Shown here one piece after another: positions 10,670-23,500 of a DNA stretch of 64,000 nucleotides. The position numbers and the translations under genes are program-made. A model generated the notes under the pieces. The model had not been told where the DNA came from. It made no database searches and worked only from the letters and a program-made list of their open reading frames with translations. Every line of letters starts with the position of its first letter. Positions within the stretch are counted from its first letter, which is position 1. Location of the stretch: positions 795,084-859,083 of the forward strand of contig SSNU01000144.1 in the NCBI GenBank assembly GCA_012064415.1, in the 5' to 3' direction. This DNA is from Gyrodactylus bullatarudis (taxonomy: Eukaryota; Platyhelminthes; Monogenea; Gyrodactylidea; Gyrodactylidae).

Positions 10670-13600
10670 ATGGACCCACGAGATCCAGATTTTGTTTTCC
10701 TCGGCGTTGATCGAAAACATATACTCGAGGAAATAGGCGAATACGATTTCAAATCAAAAGCTTGGATAGAAGATGAGAAAGAGGGATTTTCACTGGCCGA
10801 TATAGTCAACACAACTGGGGATATTGTAACTCTAAGGCTGAAGAATGGCAAGGAGACCAAGATCAGGAGAGACAATCTTCAACTTGCCAATCCTGCCAAG
10901 TTTAAAATGATTGAGGACATGGCAAATCTTACATATCTTAACGATGCCTCTGTCCTTGACAACCTTAGGACAAGATATGACCAAAATTTGATTTATGTAA
11001 TTTTATTTTGCAATTAATAGTTTTATACAGACCTATTCAGGACTATTTTGTGTAACAATAAATCCTTTCAAAAAGTTACCAATTTACACAACGAATATAG
11101 CCCTAAAGTACAAGCGTAAAAGAAGGTCCGAAATGCCTCCACACATCTTTTCTATAGCCGATAATGCTTACCACAACATGTTACAGGAGAGGGAGAACCA
11201 ATCAATTTTAATAACGCAAGTTTATTGAATACTCACCTCATTGGTTTTTTTATAGGGGAGAGTCAGGAGCTGGTAAGACAGAGAACACGAAAAAGGTCAT
11301 CTCATATTTTGCAATTGTCGCAGCACAGACAACTCGCAGGGATGAGGAGGTTGAAAAGAAGTCTCTCGAGGATCAAATTGTCCAGGCCAATCCAGTCCTT
11401 GAATCCTATGGAAATGCAAAAACAAATAGGAATAACAATTCTTCCAGATTTGTAAGATGAACATATTTTACGGAATATTCAGGGTAAATTTATTCGTATT
11501 CATTTTGGTACAAATGGGAAAATTGCTGGCGCTGATATAGAATATTGTAAGCAAATAAAATGTTGTTATATTTTCTCAAGACTTGTTGGAAAAGTCCAGG
11601 GTAAACTCACAAATGCCGGGAGAGAGAAATTATCACATCTTTTATCAAATTCTCTCCAAGTACGCTGAAAAATGGCACGGTAAGCTATTCCAGCTGAAAG
11701 TTTCCAAATGAGCCTCTAAACTGAAAGATATATCTATTTATAGAGTCTCTCTTACTAAAACCGGACCCGGCTCTTTATTCCTTTATAAATCAGGGTGAAT
11801 TAGTTATCGACGGTGTTGATGATTCGGAAGAAATGAAAATAACCGATGAAGCTATTGATGTTCTTGGTTTTACAAATGATGAAAAAATGTCTCTGTTCAA
11901 GAGCACTGCCTCAATCTTGAATTTGGGTCAGATAAAGTTTAAACAACGTCCAAGAGAAGACCAAGCCGAATGTGATGGAACAACAGATGCTGAAAAAGTT
12001 GCCTTTCTTCTCGGAGTGAATGCAAAAGATCTTTCGAATGCTTTTCTGAGGCCAATTGTCAAAGTGGGAAATGACCATGTCACAAAAGGACAAAACTTAG
12101 ATCAAGTGTTAAACGCTATTAGTGCTTTGGCGAAATCTCTCTACAATAGAATGTTCAACTGGCTAGTCCAAAGGGTGAATAAAACTCTTGATACTAAGGT
12201 TAGACGACAATACTTTATAGGAGTTTTGGATATTGCTGGCTTTGAAATCTTCCAGGTAGGTCATAACCTCTGACCTCTTTCTAAAAAAAGTCTGTAATTT
12301 TTTGATTCAGGAAAATGGTTTTGAACAAATTTGTATCAATTATACAAATGAGAGACTCCAACAATTCTTCAATCATCACATGTTTATTCTTGAGCAAGAT
12401 GAATATCGGAAAGAAAACATAAGTTGGACATTTATTGATTTTGGTCTTGACCTACAGGCCTGCATTGACTTGATTGAAAAGCCAATGGGAATCCTTTCGA
12501 TACTGGAGGAGGAGTGCATGTTTCCCAAGGCTAGTGATCAGACGTTGAAGGAAAAACTCTATGAAAATCATTTGGGAAAAAGTCCCAATTTCTCAAAACC
12601 AAAGCCATTGAAAGGCTGTGTAAGAGAGGCGCACTTTGAGTTAAAACATTATGCTGGAACATTGCCTTATAATATAAGCGGTTGGCTTGAGAAGAACAAG
12701 GATCCAGTTAATGAATGTGTTGTTTCCTTACTAGAGACATCGAAAGAGTCTCTTATTTCGCAATTATTCGCGTCCAGCAACGATCAAAGTCTTTCTGGTA
12801 AAAAAAGAAAAAGCGGTTCCTTCATGACAGTTTCCTACGTTCACAGGGTTAGTTGGTTACTTTAATTCAATCTCTATTGATTAATAATTCATCTTTTTAT
12901 CATTAAATAAAGGAATCACTAAATAAGCTCATGAAAAACTTACATAGTACCTCTCCACATTTTATTCGCTGCATTGTACCCAATGAAATGAAGGAGCCGG
13001 GTTCGATAGATCCTCAGTTGGTTTTACACCAATTGCATTGTAATGGTGTCCTCGAAGGAATTAGAATTTGCAGAAAGGGTTATCCAAACAGGATGGTCTA
13101 TTCGGAGTTCAAGCAGAGGTAACTAACTAATTTTCAAGTTTATCAATTACAATTTATAATTCGAATTAAAAATTTTAGATACTCAATACTGGCGCCAGAT
13201 GCGATCCCAAAAGGATTTATGGACGGAAAAATTGTTACAGAGAAAATTCTAACTGCGATACAAATTGATACTCGTCTCTATCAGTGTGGCAATACCAAAG
13301 TATTTTTCAAGGCTGGAACTCTAGCTGAACTCGAGGAGATGCGAGACGAGAAAATTGGAAAATTAATATCGCTCTTTCAGGCTCAGATAAGAGGCTATAT
13401 TATGAGAAGAAAGTACAATATACTCCTTGATCAGCGTACTGCACTTTCATTAATCCAGAGAAACATTAGAAAATATTTGATTCTTCGAACATGGCCATGG
13501 TGGAAGCTTTTCACAAAGATTAAGCCCCTTTTAAATGTCGCCCGACAGGAGGATGAGGTGAAAAAAGCTCTGGATGATTTGAATAGGCTTCGAGCAGAGT

Positions 13601-16600
13601 TTGAAAAGCTTGAAAAATTGAAGAAATCTTTTGAAGAGCAAAACGTGACACTGCTTCAACAAAAGAACAGTCTCTTTATTCAGTTGCAAGCTGAGCAAGA
13701 TAACTTGGCTGACGCAGAAGAGAAATTTGCCAATATTCTCCATCAAAAAGCATACATTGAACAACAACTTAAAGATATTGAAGAACGGCTAAGAGAGAAG
13801 GAAATGTTGAACGTGTCTTTAAATGAGGAAAAAGTGAAATATCTAAAGGAAATCGACGAACTAAAGAAGGACGTGGAGGATCTTGAGTCAAGCCTTCAAA
13901 AAGCGGAGCAAGAAAAAATACAAAAAGATTTACAAATAAAAACATTACAAGAGGAAATGTTAAAGCAAGATGATGAAATAAGGAGGATAACCAAAATAAA
14001 ATTAAAACTAGATGAATCTTTCAAGAAGTTGGAAGAAGAACTCCATAGAGAAGAGGAGAAGAATGATCATTTGACAAAGATAAATCTCAAGTTGGAATCA
14101 GCCTTTGAGGAGACTCAAAATAGTCTCGATAGAGAGAAGAAACTGCGGAGTGATGTTGAAAAATCAAAACGAAGGATAGAACAAGACCTTAAACTTTCAC
14201 AAACGAGCTTTGATGCTTTGGATAAGTCAAAGGCATCTTTAGAAGAGATTTTGTCAAAAAAAGATATTGAAATTGGCATACTCAATGGAAAATTGGAAGA
14301 TGAAGAAAACGTCATTGCCGCACTGCAACGTAAAATAAAAGAACTTCAAAATCGGATTCAAGAGCTGGAGGAGGATTTAGACGCAGAGAAAATGGCTCGA
14401 ATGAAAGTAGAAAAATCAAAAAGTCAAGTGCAATCTGAGTTAGATGAACTGAATGAAAAACTCGAGGAGCAAGGTGATCAAACAGACATTCAAATTGAAC
14501 TAAATAAGCGTCGAGAAGGAGAACTTTTGAAGCTCAAACAAGATTTGGAAGAACAACGATCAGCCCATGAACAGCAAATGATAGTCCTTCGCAAAAAACA
14601 GACTGATACTTCAAATGAACTCCTGGAGGAAGTAGAAAAGTTGAAAAAAAGCAAATTGAAATCGGAAAATGAAGCTATTGAACTCAAGAGGTTATGTGAG
14701 CAGCTCAATAGACAAATTGATGTTCTGAATAAGGGAAAGGTATTTGAATACAAGTTATTTTTTATAAAAAAACATAATTTTGATGCGAAATTTCATCTTA
14801 AATTACAGGTCAACTCTGAGAGAATTATCAAATCTTTGGAAGGGCAAATCTCTGATCTTTCACAAAAGTGTGAAGATTACCAAACTAAAAACGAAGAGTT
14901 GATTCGAGAAAAAATAAACCTTAAAAATGAAAATATTGATATTTCAGAGCAGATTAAAGAGCTGGAAGCAAAGCTCTGTGAAATTACACGTTTAAAAGCT
15001 CAAATATCAGCTCAATTTGATGAATCGAATCTCCGACTAGATGAGGAAATTAGGGTAAGTTACCAACTTGAATTTAGCGGGAAATATTTATTAATATATT
15101 AAATAATATTATTATTTTGGAAAGGCAAAGAACAAGCTACTTGGTGATGTGAAGAGACTAAATGCAGACCTCGATTATCTTCGTGACAGCCTTGAGGAAG
15201 AGCAAACGAGCAAATCTGAGTTGCAAAAAGTTCTTCAAAAAACCTATTCAGAGTTGAATACATTCAAGTCAAAGGATAATAAGGACGATATAAAAGTGGA
15301 AGAACTCGAAGAGATCAAGAGAAGGTATAATCAAAAAATAGCTGAACATGAGAGAGAAAATCTTGAGGTTAAATCAAGATGTGCTCAGTTAGAAAAGTCA
15401 AAATCTCGATTACAGGGTGAAGTGGAAGATCTAATGATTGACATTGAAAGAGCCCATGCTACCGCTAGTCAGTTGGAAAAGAAACAAAAGGTTTTTGATA
15501 AAACATTATCTGATTATGTCAACAAATATCAAGATATCAAGGTCGGTTTCAAGAATGTATTTTACAATTTCATTTTCACAAAATTATATTCTAGAATGAC
15601 TTGGAAGAATCAAACAAGTGTTGCCGGGATTATTCAACAGAAAACTTTAGACTCAAAACCCAAATAGAAGAGTTCAATGAACAAATTGAGAGTCTGAGGC
15701 GGGAAAACAAAAATCTATCAGGTAATTGTCATATTTCTATCTAACCCTTGTTGATTTAAGAGGAGAAGCGGGAATTAAATGATCAAATCAGCGAGGAAGG
15801 CAAAAGTCTCTATGAAGCATCCAAAGTAAATAAGCGCTTCGAAGTTGAGAGAGAAGAGCTTCAAAATGCCCTAGAGGAAGCTGAAAAGGCTTTGGAACAA
15901 GAAGAAGCAAAAGTTCAGCATGCTAACTTGGAAATTTCTCGATTAAAGAAAGAAGTTGAGAATAAGCTCGCTGAGAGAGAGGAAGAGTTTGAGACAACTC
16001 GAAAGAATCATGAAAAAGTAATCGAGAGCATGCAAATAACTCTTGATGCCGAAACAAACAGAAAAAATGAAGCAATGAGGATAAAAAAGACTCTTGAATC
16101 TGAAAAAAATGAACTAGAGGCAGCTCTAGAATCTTGCAATCGATCCCGTGGGGAACAAGAGAAAAGTTGTCAAAAGCATCTTAGCCAAATCAGTGAATTG
16201 GAAAATAAAATTGAAGAATTGGAGAGAACTAAAGACGACCTTGAGGAGAAACGACAAAATGTGGAAAGGAAAAATAACCATCTCGTTACAGAGCTTAAAG
16301 ATTTAAAAGTTAGTCTTGAATGTTCAGAAAAGACGAGGAAGAGCTATCAGCTTGAAAAGGAAGAAATTTTGGAACGAATTAATGATCTAACTGAGCAGTT
16401 GAGCACGATGAAAGTGGAAAAGAAGAGAATTGAAACTGACCTTAATCTGGTCATGGGTTCACTAGATGAGGCAAATATTGAAATAAAACAGGCCGAAGAA
16501 AAAGTTAAGAAGTCAATGTCAGAGAGTGCAAGGTTATTTGAGGAAATTCATCAAGAACAAGACAACAGTCTACAACTTGAGAGAAGTAAAAAGTTTTTGG

Positions 16601-17182
16601 AGCTAAAAGTTAAAGAGCTTGAGGCACGGCTTGAGGAAAACGAAGTAAACCAGGTCAAGAGTAATAGGAAACTAATCTCAAAATTAGAGCAAAAATGTCA
16701 TGACTTGGAGAATGAATTGGGCTCAGAGCGGAAGAGAAATTTTGAAACAGAGAGAAACATGAAGAAGTCTGAAAGAAAATTGAGAGATGTTTCACTGCAG
16801 GCAGAGGAGGAAAAATTGGCTCATGAGAAATTGGTTGATCTTGTAAGCTCTATGCAAACTAAAATAAAAGCATACAAGCGACAAATTGAAGAAGCTGAAG
16901 AACTTGCGGCGGTGAATTTGACAAAATATCGTAAACTCGTGCATGAAGTTGAGCAAGCTGATGAAAGAGCTGATCAAGCGGAGCAGGCCTTGCAAAAGTT
17001 TAAGGCTAAAACTAGGTCGAGCTCGCGTGCAGGGGAACCGACAACCAATCTGATCAACGTGAGTTATTTTGTTCTTCAAAAAACAAAATTTTATTGAATA
17101 AATTCCTTTTCCTCTTTTCTAGAGTAATTTGCCAAATACAAAAACCCACAAAACGAGGTTAGGAGATAAGGACGAATGCTGA
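10670..17182 (+). CDS. Myosin II (muscle-type) heavy chain, complete
   Basis: Fourteen exons: 10670..10996, 11031..11215, 11256..11451, 11483..11546, 11581..11679, 11744..12255, 12311..12847, 12913..13118, 13179..14739, 14809..15054, 15125..15541, 15595..15721, 15761..17058, 17123..17182, giving 1944 aa, the normal length for the family. Motor landmarks are the P-loop [11 protein letters not shown] (exon 3), switch I NNNSSRFGKF, switch [10 protein letters not shown], the actin-site segment FIRCIVPNE and the reactive-thiol helix [18 protein letters not shown] neck IQ region ([13 protein letters not shown]) follows. From [10 protein letters not shown] on there is an unbroken heptad coiled-coil rod of about 1100 residues and a short non-helical tail. 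The protein is an actin-based ATPase that builds thick filaments. Introns are 31-70 bp; the second (11216..11255) starts with GC instead of GT. No alternative exon cassettes are seen. Confidence 0.96.
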
Positions 17183-18178
17183 TATTTTTGGAGATAATTG
17201 CTTAAATCGTTCAGCTTCAAATAAATTTTTAAAATTCATGATACAGAAGTATTTTTTTCTTGCTACTGGTTGGACTTAAAATTTATCAATATTTTAATAC
17301 AAGCTCAAAGTTTAATCAAACCTAAAAGTGTTGTACACTATTTTTTATTTAGTGATGAAAATTAATGTATTCGCAAAATTATGCTGTGCCAAAACAACAT
17401 TTGAAAAAGATGATATTCAGGAAAATATGATACCTAGGGATAATGATCGAGGGGCTATGTCGAATCGAGACTGTGATAACCAAAATATTCTTCACAAAAT
17501 AAATAAAAGTATCAAGAATATACCAAGAAAACATGATAATAGATATGAGTTAATGGAAGAGGAAACAGTTTATGAACGAAATGTGAAAAGGGAAAACACC
17601 GACATGTTGGTTGATAAAGGTCTCAAAATTTAATCAATAATTACATAATTGACTCACTCAAATAAAACGTAATGCCACGGACAACCAAAATGGTCACTTT
17701 TTTCAATTTTGCTTAGTCATCCTATATTAGTCATAATATTTAACAACCAATCAAAATTGAGTTGTAAATGTTAGCCAATAGGATTGTTTGAATTTGATTT
17801 AATATTCCCCGAGGTTCTTAAGTCAAGAATTTATCCTTAGAATTACTTTTGGTTAGTATTAAGAATACTAAATAAATTATCTTCGGACATGATCTTGATC
17901 TCTAAAAACTTTATAATTATTGATTATTAATCAAAGTAACCTCTTCTGAATAGGCTCTTTTCTTGATGACCACATACTTCAGAGTCAAATGACTTACTTC
18001 ATACAATATGTACTCCATATGATTTGAAACCCATTTAAGAATCAATTGCATTAATTTAAAGCTTCGAGTCTACATATTGCCTCTAGCAAACTCTTTACTA
18101 TTCTGAAGTTATAACTTAAAACTTGAAAATAATCAACGTTTATATCAAGGTTGTCAATTAATTTATTTAAAACATAAT
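17183..18178. other. Intergenic stretch with one doubtful 92-codon open frame
   Basis: An ATG frame at 17355..17633 (starting MKINVFAKLCCAK) is polar and Asn/Arg-rich after residue 20, and an AATAAA lies about 25 bp after its stop. A splice-acceptor-like TTTTATTTAG precedes it. No family is recognised, so it is noted rather than called. The rest shows nothing. Confidence 0.3.
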
Positions 18179-18385
18179 TCAACCATCTTTACAGCTATTT
18201 TGACATTTGCTTATGGATTTTTGACAATTCATTTTACAGACGAACTCATTTGTGCTATTTTTAATACAATTTTTCTTGCAACCTGATCCACTGTCCCAGC
18301 ATTTGTTGATGCAATTAACTCTTTCAGGCAACGAATTTACAACGACAAGAAGTAAAAAGAATGAAAGCAATAAAAGTCCTCGCAT
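18179..18385 (-). CDS. Secreted cysteine-rich peptide with four CxxxC motifs
   Basis: A 68-aa protein with a strong signal peptide (MRGLLLLSFFLLLVVVNS, then LPERVN) and a mature part of about 45 residues holding eight cysteines. Spacing is C-x3-C-x6-C-x3-C-x9-C-x3-C-x6-C-x3-C, a perfect internal duplication of a C-x3-C-x6-C-x3-C unit. CxxxC pairs on facing helices define helical-hairpin peptides, which include antimicrobial, protease-inhibitor and venom peptides in other organisms. That fold is an inference from spacing alone and no activity is claimed. A sequon (NST) lies in the 9-residue spacer. It is convergent with the myosin gene, and a poly(A)-type signal is not obvious. Confidence 0.7.
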   Translation of the reverse strand: MRGLLLLSFFLLLVVVNSLPERVNCINKCWDSGSGCKKNCIKNSTNEFVCKMNCQKSISKCQNSCKDG

Positions 18386-18934
18386 TGTGATTGTTGAAAA
18401 TGGAGAAAGTTTTCTTTATTTATATGAAGCGGATGTTACAAATTAAAATATTTTTTACAAACATTTTACTGAAATTTGATAAAAATCGTTTCAAATTAAT
18501 TTTAAAATGCACCAGTAGAAATATTGTCAAGTAATGAGACTCATTTAATGAGTCATTTCAATATTGAGGCAATAAATTATAGACAACATTCTAGAGTTGT
18601 TCTATATAAAAGATTTTTATTTGAACAAGGTATTAACTAGTTTTATATTGCCTAAAGAATCTTTAGTAAAGATTCATCTGAAATAGTAGGATCAAAACCT
18701 ATGAAAGCTAAACTAAAGCTGATTAAATGATCAATTTAGAATAGTCATTTAACTCAAGTGATTTTTTTCATTTAAAATTAAAACATTTTTTCATTATGAT
18801 TTAAACACTTCCAGCATTGAAAATGCAATCAAATCAGCGGAAAATCTTGTTTACTTATTCGTTCGTTTCAAACTTTTTTCTGAAAAAAGGTCTTTAGTCT
18901 ATATTTTTCGCGACCTACTCTATTTAATTGCAAT

Positions 18935-19393
18935 ATGAATCTCATTTTAAGTAAAATATACATTCTTATTTTTGCAGAACTTCTATTAATCTCATTACTT
19001 TGCTGCATTGGGTTCACATTACTTCTTCTATCATGTGCTCTGCCTGCATACAAGTAAATTATTTTGATCAATTCCCCAGCAATTGGCTTCCTATGATAAG
19101 TGTCGTGTTTTATGTTTTGGTTCCCTTTCCTATTCTGATAGGAACAAGTTTATACAAGCGTAGTGGCAAGGATTCTGTTATTGATGCAACGCTTTGGTTT
19201 ACAACCATCATTCTAATTTCAATGTTTGCTCTACCTATTTTCTTAGCCTGTCATCCACGCGACAATCCTCAGGTTATTTACTAAATTAATTTTAGTTTAG
19301 ATCAAAATTGGTGCAGCTTGTCTGGCTGAAGCAGGGAATTTCATAGTACTAGGAACAATAATTGGGCTTTGTGTTTCTCAAAACAAGGAATAA
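18935..19393 (+). CDS. LEPROT/VPS55 family endosomal membrane protein
   Basis: Four exons, 18935..18950, 18978..19053, 19080..19272, 19301..19393, encode 125 aa. The three introns are 27, 26 and 28 bp and all are GT-AG. The spliced product has the four-helix plan of the family: LLLISLLCCIGFTLLLL, then SCALPAYNNWLPM (family: GCALPxYxxYWP), VVFYVLVPFPILIG, an inner loop, TIILISMFALPIFLA and GAACLAEAGNFIVLGTIIGL. VPS55/LEPROT proteins act in endosome-to-vacuole/lysosome sorting and in surface display of some receptors. Without removal of the 26-bp intron the frame breaks right after CALPAY, so the mini-introns are strongly supported. The gene is convergent with SGF11, 68 bp away. Confidence 0.88.
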
Positions 19394-19461
19394 CCTATTA
19401 TTTTCATTTCATTAAAATAAATAAATATATATACATTTAATAAATAAAATACAATTTTTTG

Positions 19462-20073
19462 TCACAAATAACTATTTTCCTCGTCAGATAGACTGACCCC
19501 ATCAACGGAACAGGACCCAGTGTTTGAGCTGCTTGTGTTCTCATTTATATACATTAGTTTCTGATTTAAATTAGAGTTTGAACCTCGTGATGGCAAAGAT
19601 CCTCTAGAATCTGATTCTGAAAAGTTTGACTTGGAAGACTTAGAAGAAGAACTTTCTTTTTTCGACTTTATTTTACTAGGTGGGATTTCATAAAAATCTT
19701 CATCCAAGTACTCATAATCTTGCATTTTTTGCTGTTCAATAATTCTTTTATTAGCTCTTCTAGAACTATTTCTTCCCAAGCCCATACAATTAGATAAATG
19801 AGAAGCATATCTGGAAGCCGCAACTTTAGAATCACATTTCACACATCGGCAGCATTGACTATGAAATTTGCTAGAAGAATCACCTTTCAATGAGCATCCA
19901 TTCTGAGATTTTCCATCAGTTATCTCGTTGGATTTGCTGTCGGGAGCAACTAAGTGAAAGTATCCTAATTTAATAGCTCTATGCATAAATACGATACTAT
20001 CGAACAGACAAGCATCGATAATGCTTTCGACTATTTCTGCCATAACACTATCTTGAATTTCTGATTCAATCAT
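19462..20073 (-). CDS. SAGA-associated factor 11 / ATXN7L3 homologue
   Basis: An intronless frame of 203 aa starting at MIESEIQDSVMAE; an upstream in-frame Met (20145) would add a hydrophobic stretch unlike the family. An N-terminal amphipathic helix (VESIIDACLFDSIVFMHRA) matches the segment that packs into the SAGA deubiquitinase module. The SGF11 zinc finger follows (CVKCDSKVAASRYASHLSNC, then MGLGRNSSRRANKRI), with C-x2-C...H-x3-C ligands and the GRNSSR signature. The C-terminal third is Ser/acidic and disordered, as in ATXN7L3. Its role is activation of the Ubp8/USP22 deubiquitinase that removes ubiquitin from H2B. Confidence 0.9.
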   Translation of the reverse strand: MIESEIQDSVMAEIVESIIDACLFDSIVFMHRAIKLGYFHLVAPDSKSNEITDGKSQNGCSLKGDSSSKFHSQCCRCVKCDSKVAASRYASHLSNCMGLGRNSSRRANKRIIEQQKMQDYEYLDEDFYEIPPSKIKSKKESSSSKSSKSNFSESDSRGSLPSRGSNSNLNQKLMYINENTSSSNTGSCSVDGVSLSDEENSYL

Positions 20074-20574
20074 CAAGAGTAAAAAAATAAATTTTATAGA
20101 TTCTATAATATAGAAATTATTTATATTTAACACATGACAAAACAAAATCTTCCCTTTGATCTTATTCCTTGTAAAATTGTTTGAATCAAACTTATCTTAT
20201 TTTACAAATTATTAATTATTCGTGCGTTAGATTGATAAAATTTAAAGAAAGCAATTAAATCATTAATAGGATAAAAATTATATGCTATTAAAATCTTGGA
20301 TATAAGTGGTACATTGGATATTTTCAAAATGTGAATCTGAACGAAATATGTGTGTAAATATGTATGTGTTAATCATCGGTAAAAAACCTAAAAAATATTT
20401 ATTCTGTGATATAAAATTATGTTTGAATTATATTATATTTACACAAGATTGTTCAATTGTGCATGAGATACATTTAAAGTGAATATTTCCTTGAAAAAAT
20501 AAAAATAAATTTCTCATCAATGATCACAAACCACAAAAATGTATAAAAATAAATAAGATTTTAGGTCAAACGAT
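20074..20574. other. Spacer between SGF11 and TEAD
   Basis: AT-rich 501 bp with no coding signal. It holds the upstream region of SGF11 and the 3' UTR of the TEAD gene, both on the minus strand. Confidence 0.4.
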
Positions 20575-23500
20575 TCAAGATTTGGTTAAGCGGTACATAT
20601 TATGCTGCGATCCATTTGAGGTTTGGCCTACCTCTAACACGTATGCAATGGAGAGTAGAAATTCCTGGGTAGTAGCATTGGTGATATGCTAAAATGAAAG
20701 AAAAATTATCCGAAAAAAGTAATAAAAATGTTATCACAAAACAAACCTGAATGATTGTAAAATTTTCCAGAACTGAGTTCATTTGTTCTTTATTTTTTAA
20801 TTGTAAAAGTTTTGTAATGAAAGTCTTCATATAATTTGACATGGCTGTTTTGGGAAATTTGTATAAATATTTTCCATTGTTTTTTGCCTCGGGAATTTGT
20901 TCCTGAAAATATAGATAACGATGTATCATTAAATGAAAGGCATATAAAACTCACCTCAAGTCTTTTAACTACCTCCTTGGAAAAGGAGCAAATTTTTGTT
21001 GTAATTTTCATATTGAAGGACTCAATACTTTCGAACCTAGAAATTTCAGTTAGGAGATAAAGATTATTCGAAAATATATAAAATTCTCACATTGCAGAAA
21101 CATTAAACTGTGTCGTTGGCTGGATTTGAGTGTTGACATCAGCCTAAAATTTTCGAGGAATACAAATTATAAAATTTAATTCATCCAGAATAAAGAATCA
21201 ACATACCCAGATTTTTATTAAAAAGAATAAATCTGATTTGTGGATGTCCATGAGACTTTTGAGATCTTCCTGTGGAAATTTATCCCAAATTTCACTAGCT
21301 TCAACAATTTCAATTGGCCTATTGCAAATGGTTTTAAAATCAATTTCTGCAAATATATGCGTCTCATAGCCACTTTGATGCCTGGAATGTGGCGATCTTT
21401 CATTTTTATCATTGGTCGATCCCTGCTCAAACTAGAAATCCATGTTAAAAATATTTATATCTTAGTTTTAGTTAGAAACAAAAATAATTAATTATATTCA
21501 CTAGAATATCTTTTCTAAAATTTTTCGAAAAAATTTCAAATCGGTGCCAAAATATGACCAGATGAGCTCAATTGAAAAATCTTTACAGAGACTTGTCCAT
21601 TGGAAGACAGAGTAAATACCAGTCTGAGAGAGAGAGAGAGAGTTTTTCTTGATATTCTATGGGATTCTAGAATTCAAGCTGTATGATATAAAAAAATAAT
21701 TATCAATTCTGTATAGTTTAACTGCTCAATCTTGGATTGAATTCAATTTTGAACCAATAGTATTGTCATCAATGGATATTGTAGTTTTTATTAATTAATA
21801 AAAATTGACTAGAAATAGACAAAAAGTCAAAACATCAAAAATATAGTTAGTATAAACGGATAGGTCTGAAAATTAAAGTCTAACATGAATGAATGTGTAG
21901 ATGGTAATTTTATTAAATGCACCTGAGCATTTTAAACATACAACAATTTGATTTTCATTCATTGATCTTAAACCCTACGTGTAACATTATTAAAAATCAG
22001 GTAGAATGGTAACATCTTGAAAAAAAATGTTATTCGCTAGATAATTTTTCTGATATCACATTTCACAAAATTCATCATAATCTTTAAATAAAATTAAAAT
22101 TACACTATTCATTAATTAATTGGCAAATTAATTAACTAAATTATTTGAAATATAAATTTCGTAGATGATCCTAGACAAGGAAATACGCTTCCCTCTATAT
22201 ATGAGGTTTTCAAAATTCAAAGATTACTGGCAAAACGATGTCTCTAGAATGATGCAAAATGTTATACTATCAGTTAACCTTTTCAATTCTAATAAATGGA
22301 TCTGCTTGTTTGCCTATTCTCCATCTTTTATTAATAGAACAGGAAGGGATTTTATTGGTCGAGAATGTAGAATTGGATAAAAAAAACAGAAAGAGATCAA
22401 GAGTAACAGCTGACTCCTTTTTTGTTTTCCAATTGTAAAGATTGTCTTTTGTCTAAAATTATTCCTATGAAGCAGTCTTTTCCTTGATACTAAAAGTGAT
22501 TATTATTTTGTCTTAATGCCTAAGCCTATTCATACTACCCTTGATCCCTGATTGCAAATGTGGTTTTACAAATTTTTATCTTCTTTGCTCATACAAGAAC
22601 AACTTTAAAATCTGAATGAGACTAAGCAATTTTATAGCTGAATTAAATTTCATTATGAAGTATCATAATAATAATACAGTAAGATGACATCAGCCTAAAT
22701 TATCTCTGAAAATAATTGAAAAGACTTGTTTTTTGTAAATTACAAATTGTAATCAATCAGAGACAAATAAACAAAACTCAAAGTAATCAGGACATGAGAG
22801 AGAGAAAGTTTATCTTTTTAATGATAGAAGAAAAAATTTAAACTTTTCAATAAATACATTACACTGAGAATTATAATGTGTAGAATAATGGATGAATATA
22901 ATTTTTTTGGTGCACGTGTCTTTTAATCATGATAGATATCTGGCAAAATACTCGACTCAATTCAAACCTTGTACATATACTGTGTTTGTATTCGTTTTAA
23001 AATAATAATCTAATCTCTTAAACTATTCAAATCAAAGAAAAACCTTTGTTCAAGCCAAGAGAGAATCGATAAAGCTCCATTATAGTAGTATTTGGTTGGG
23101 TTATGTATGAAAATTTAACTCACTAATTCATCAATATTCTCAAGTTCCTGAGATGAAGCCGAGGAGGACAAATGATAGCCATCGAGAGGTGTCTCTGAAA
23201 AAGCAACAAGACTCAATAATTGAACTTTTTCAGTGGCAACTGAAGCCTGTGTCCATGTTGGGCATGATTCCTTGCAAGTATTCCAATTAATTTTTTCCGT
23301 ATTATGAGACTCTTCGTCCTGATCTCTATCATCCTCTTCTGATGCAAGCATTCTCATTTTATGAGGATAATTTCGTCTGGTATTGACATATTTATCATTA
23401 GAAGAATCTTCATCATCAACATTAACTATTTCACTGCTGGAGCTGATGTCGTTTTCCACATCAACATTTTCACTTTCATGAATTAGATAACTATCGGTCT

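Noticed and set aside
14115..17079. Antisense open frames in the myosin rod exons
   Set aside because: Shadows of the biased coiled-coil coding sequence on the other strand.
17355..17633. 92-codon ATG frame after the myosin gene
   Set aside because: No recognised family and no clear gene structure; mentioned in the spacer entry only.
20575..21431. Separate gene for the YAP-binding half
   Set aside because: Phase-0 join of IDEL (ending at 23124) to FEQGS (starting at 21431) and the complementary TEAD domains show one gene.
22165..22380. 71-codon open frame inside the largest TEAD intron
   Set aside because: Opposite strand to TEAD, no family likeness and no splice context.
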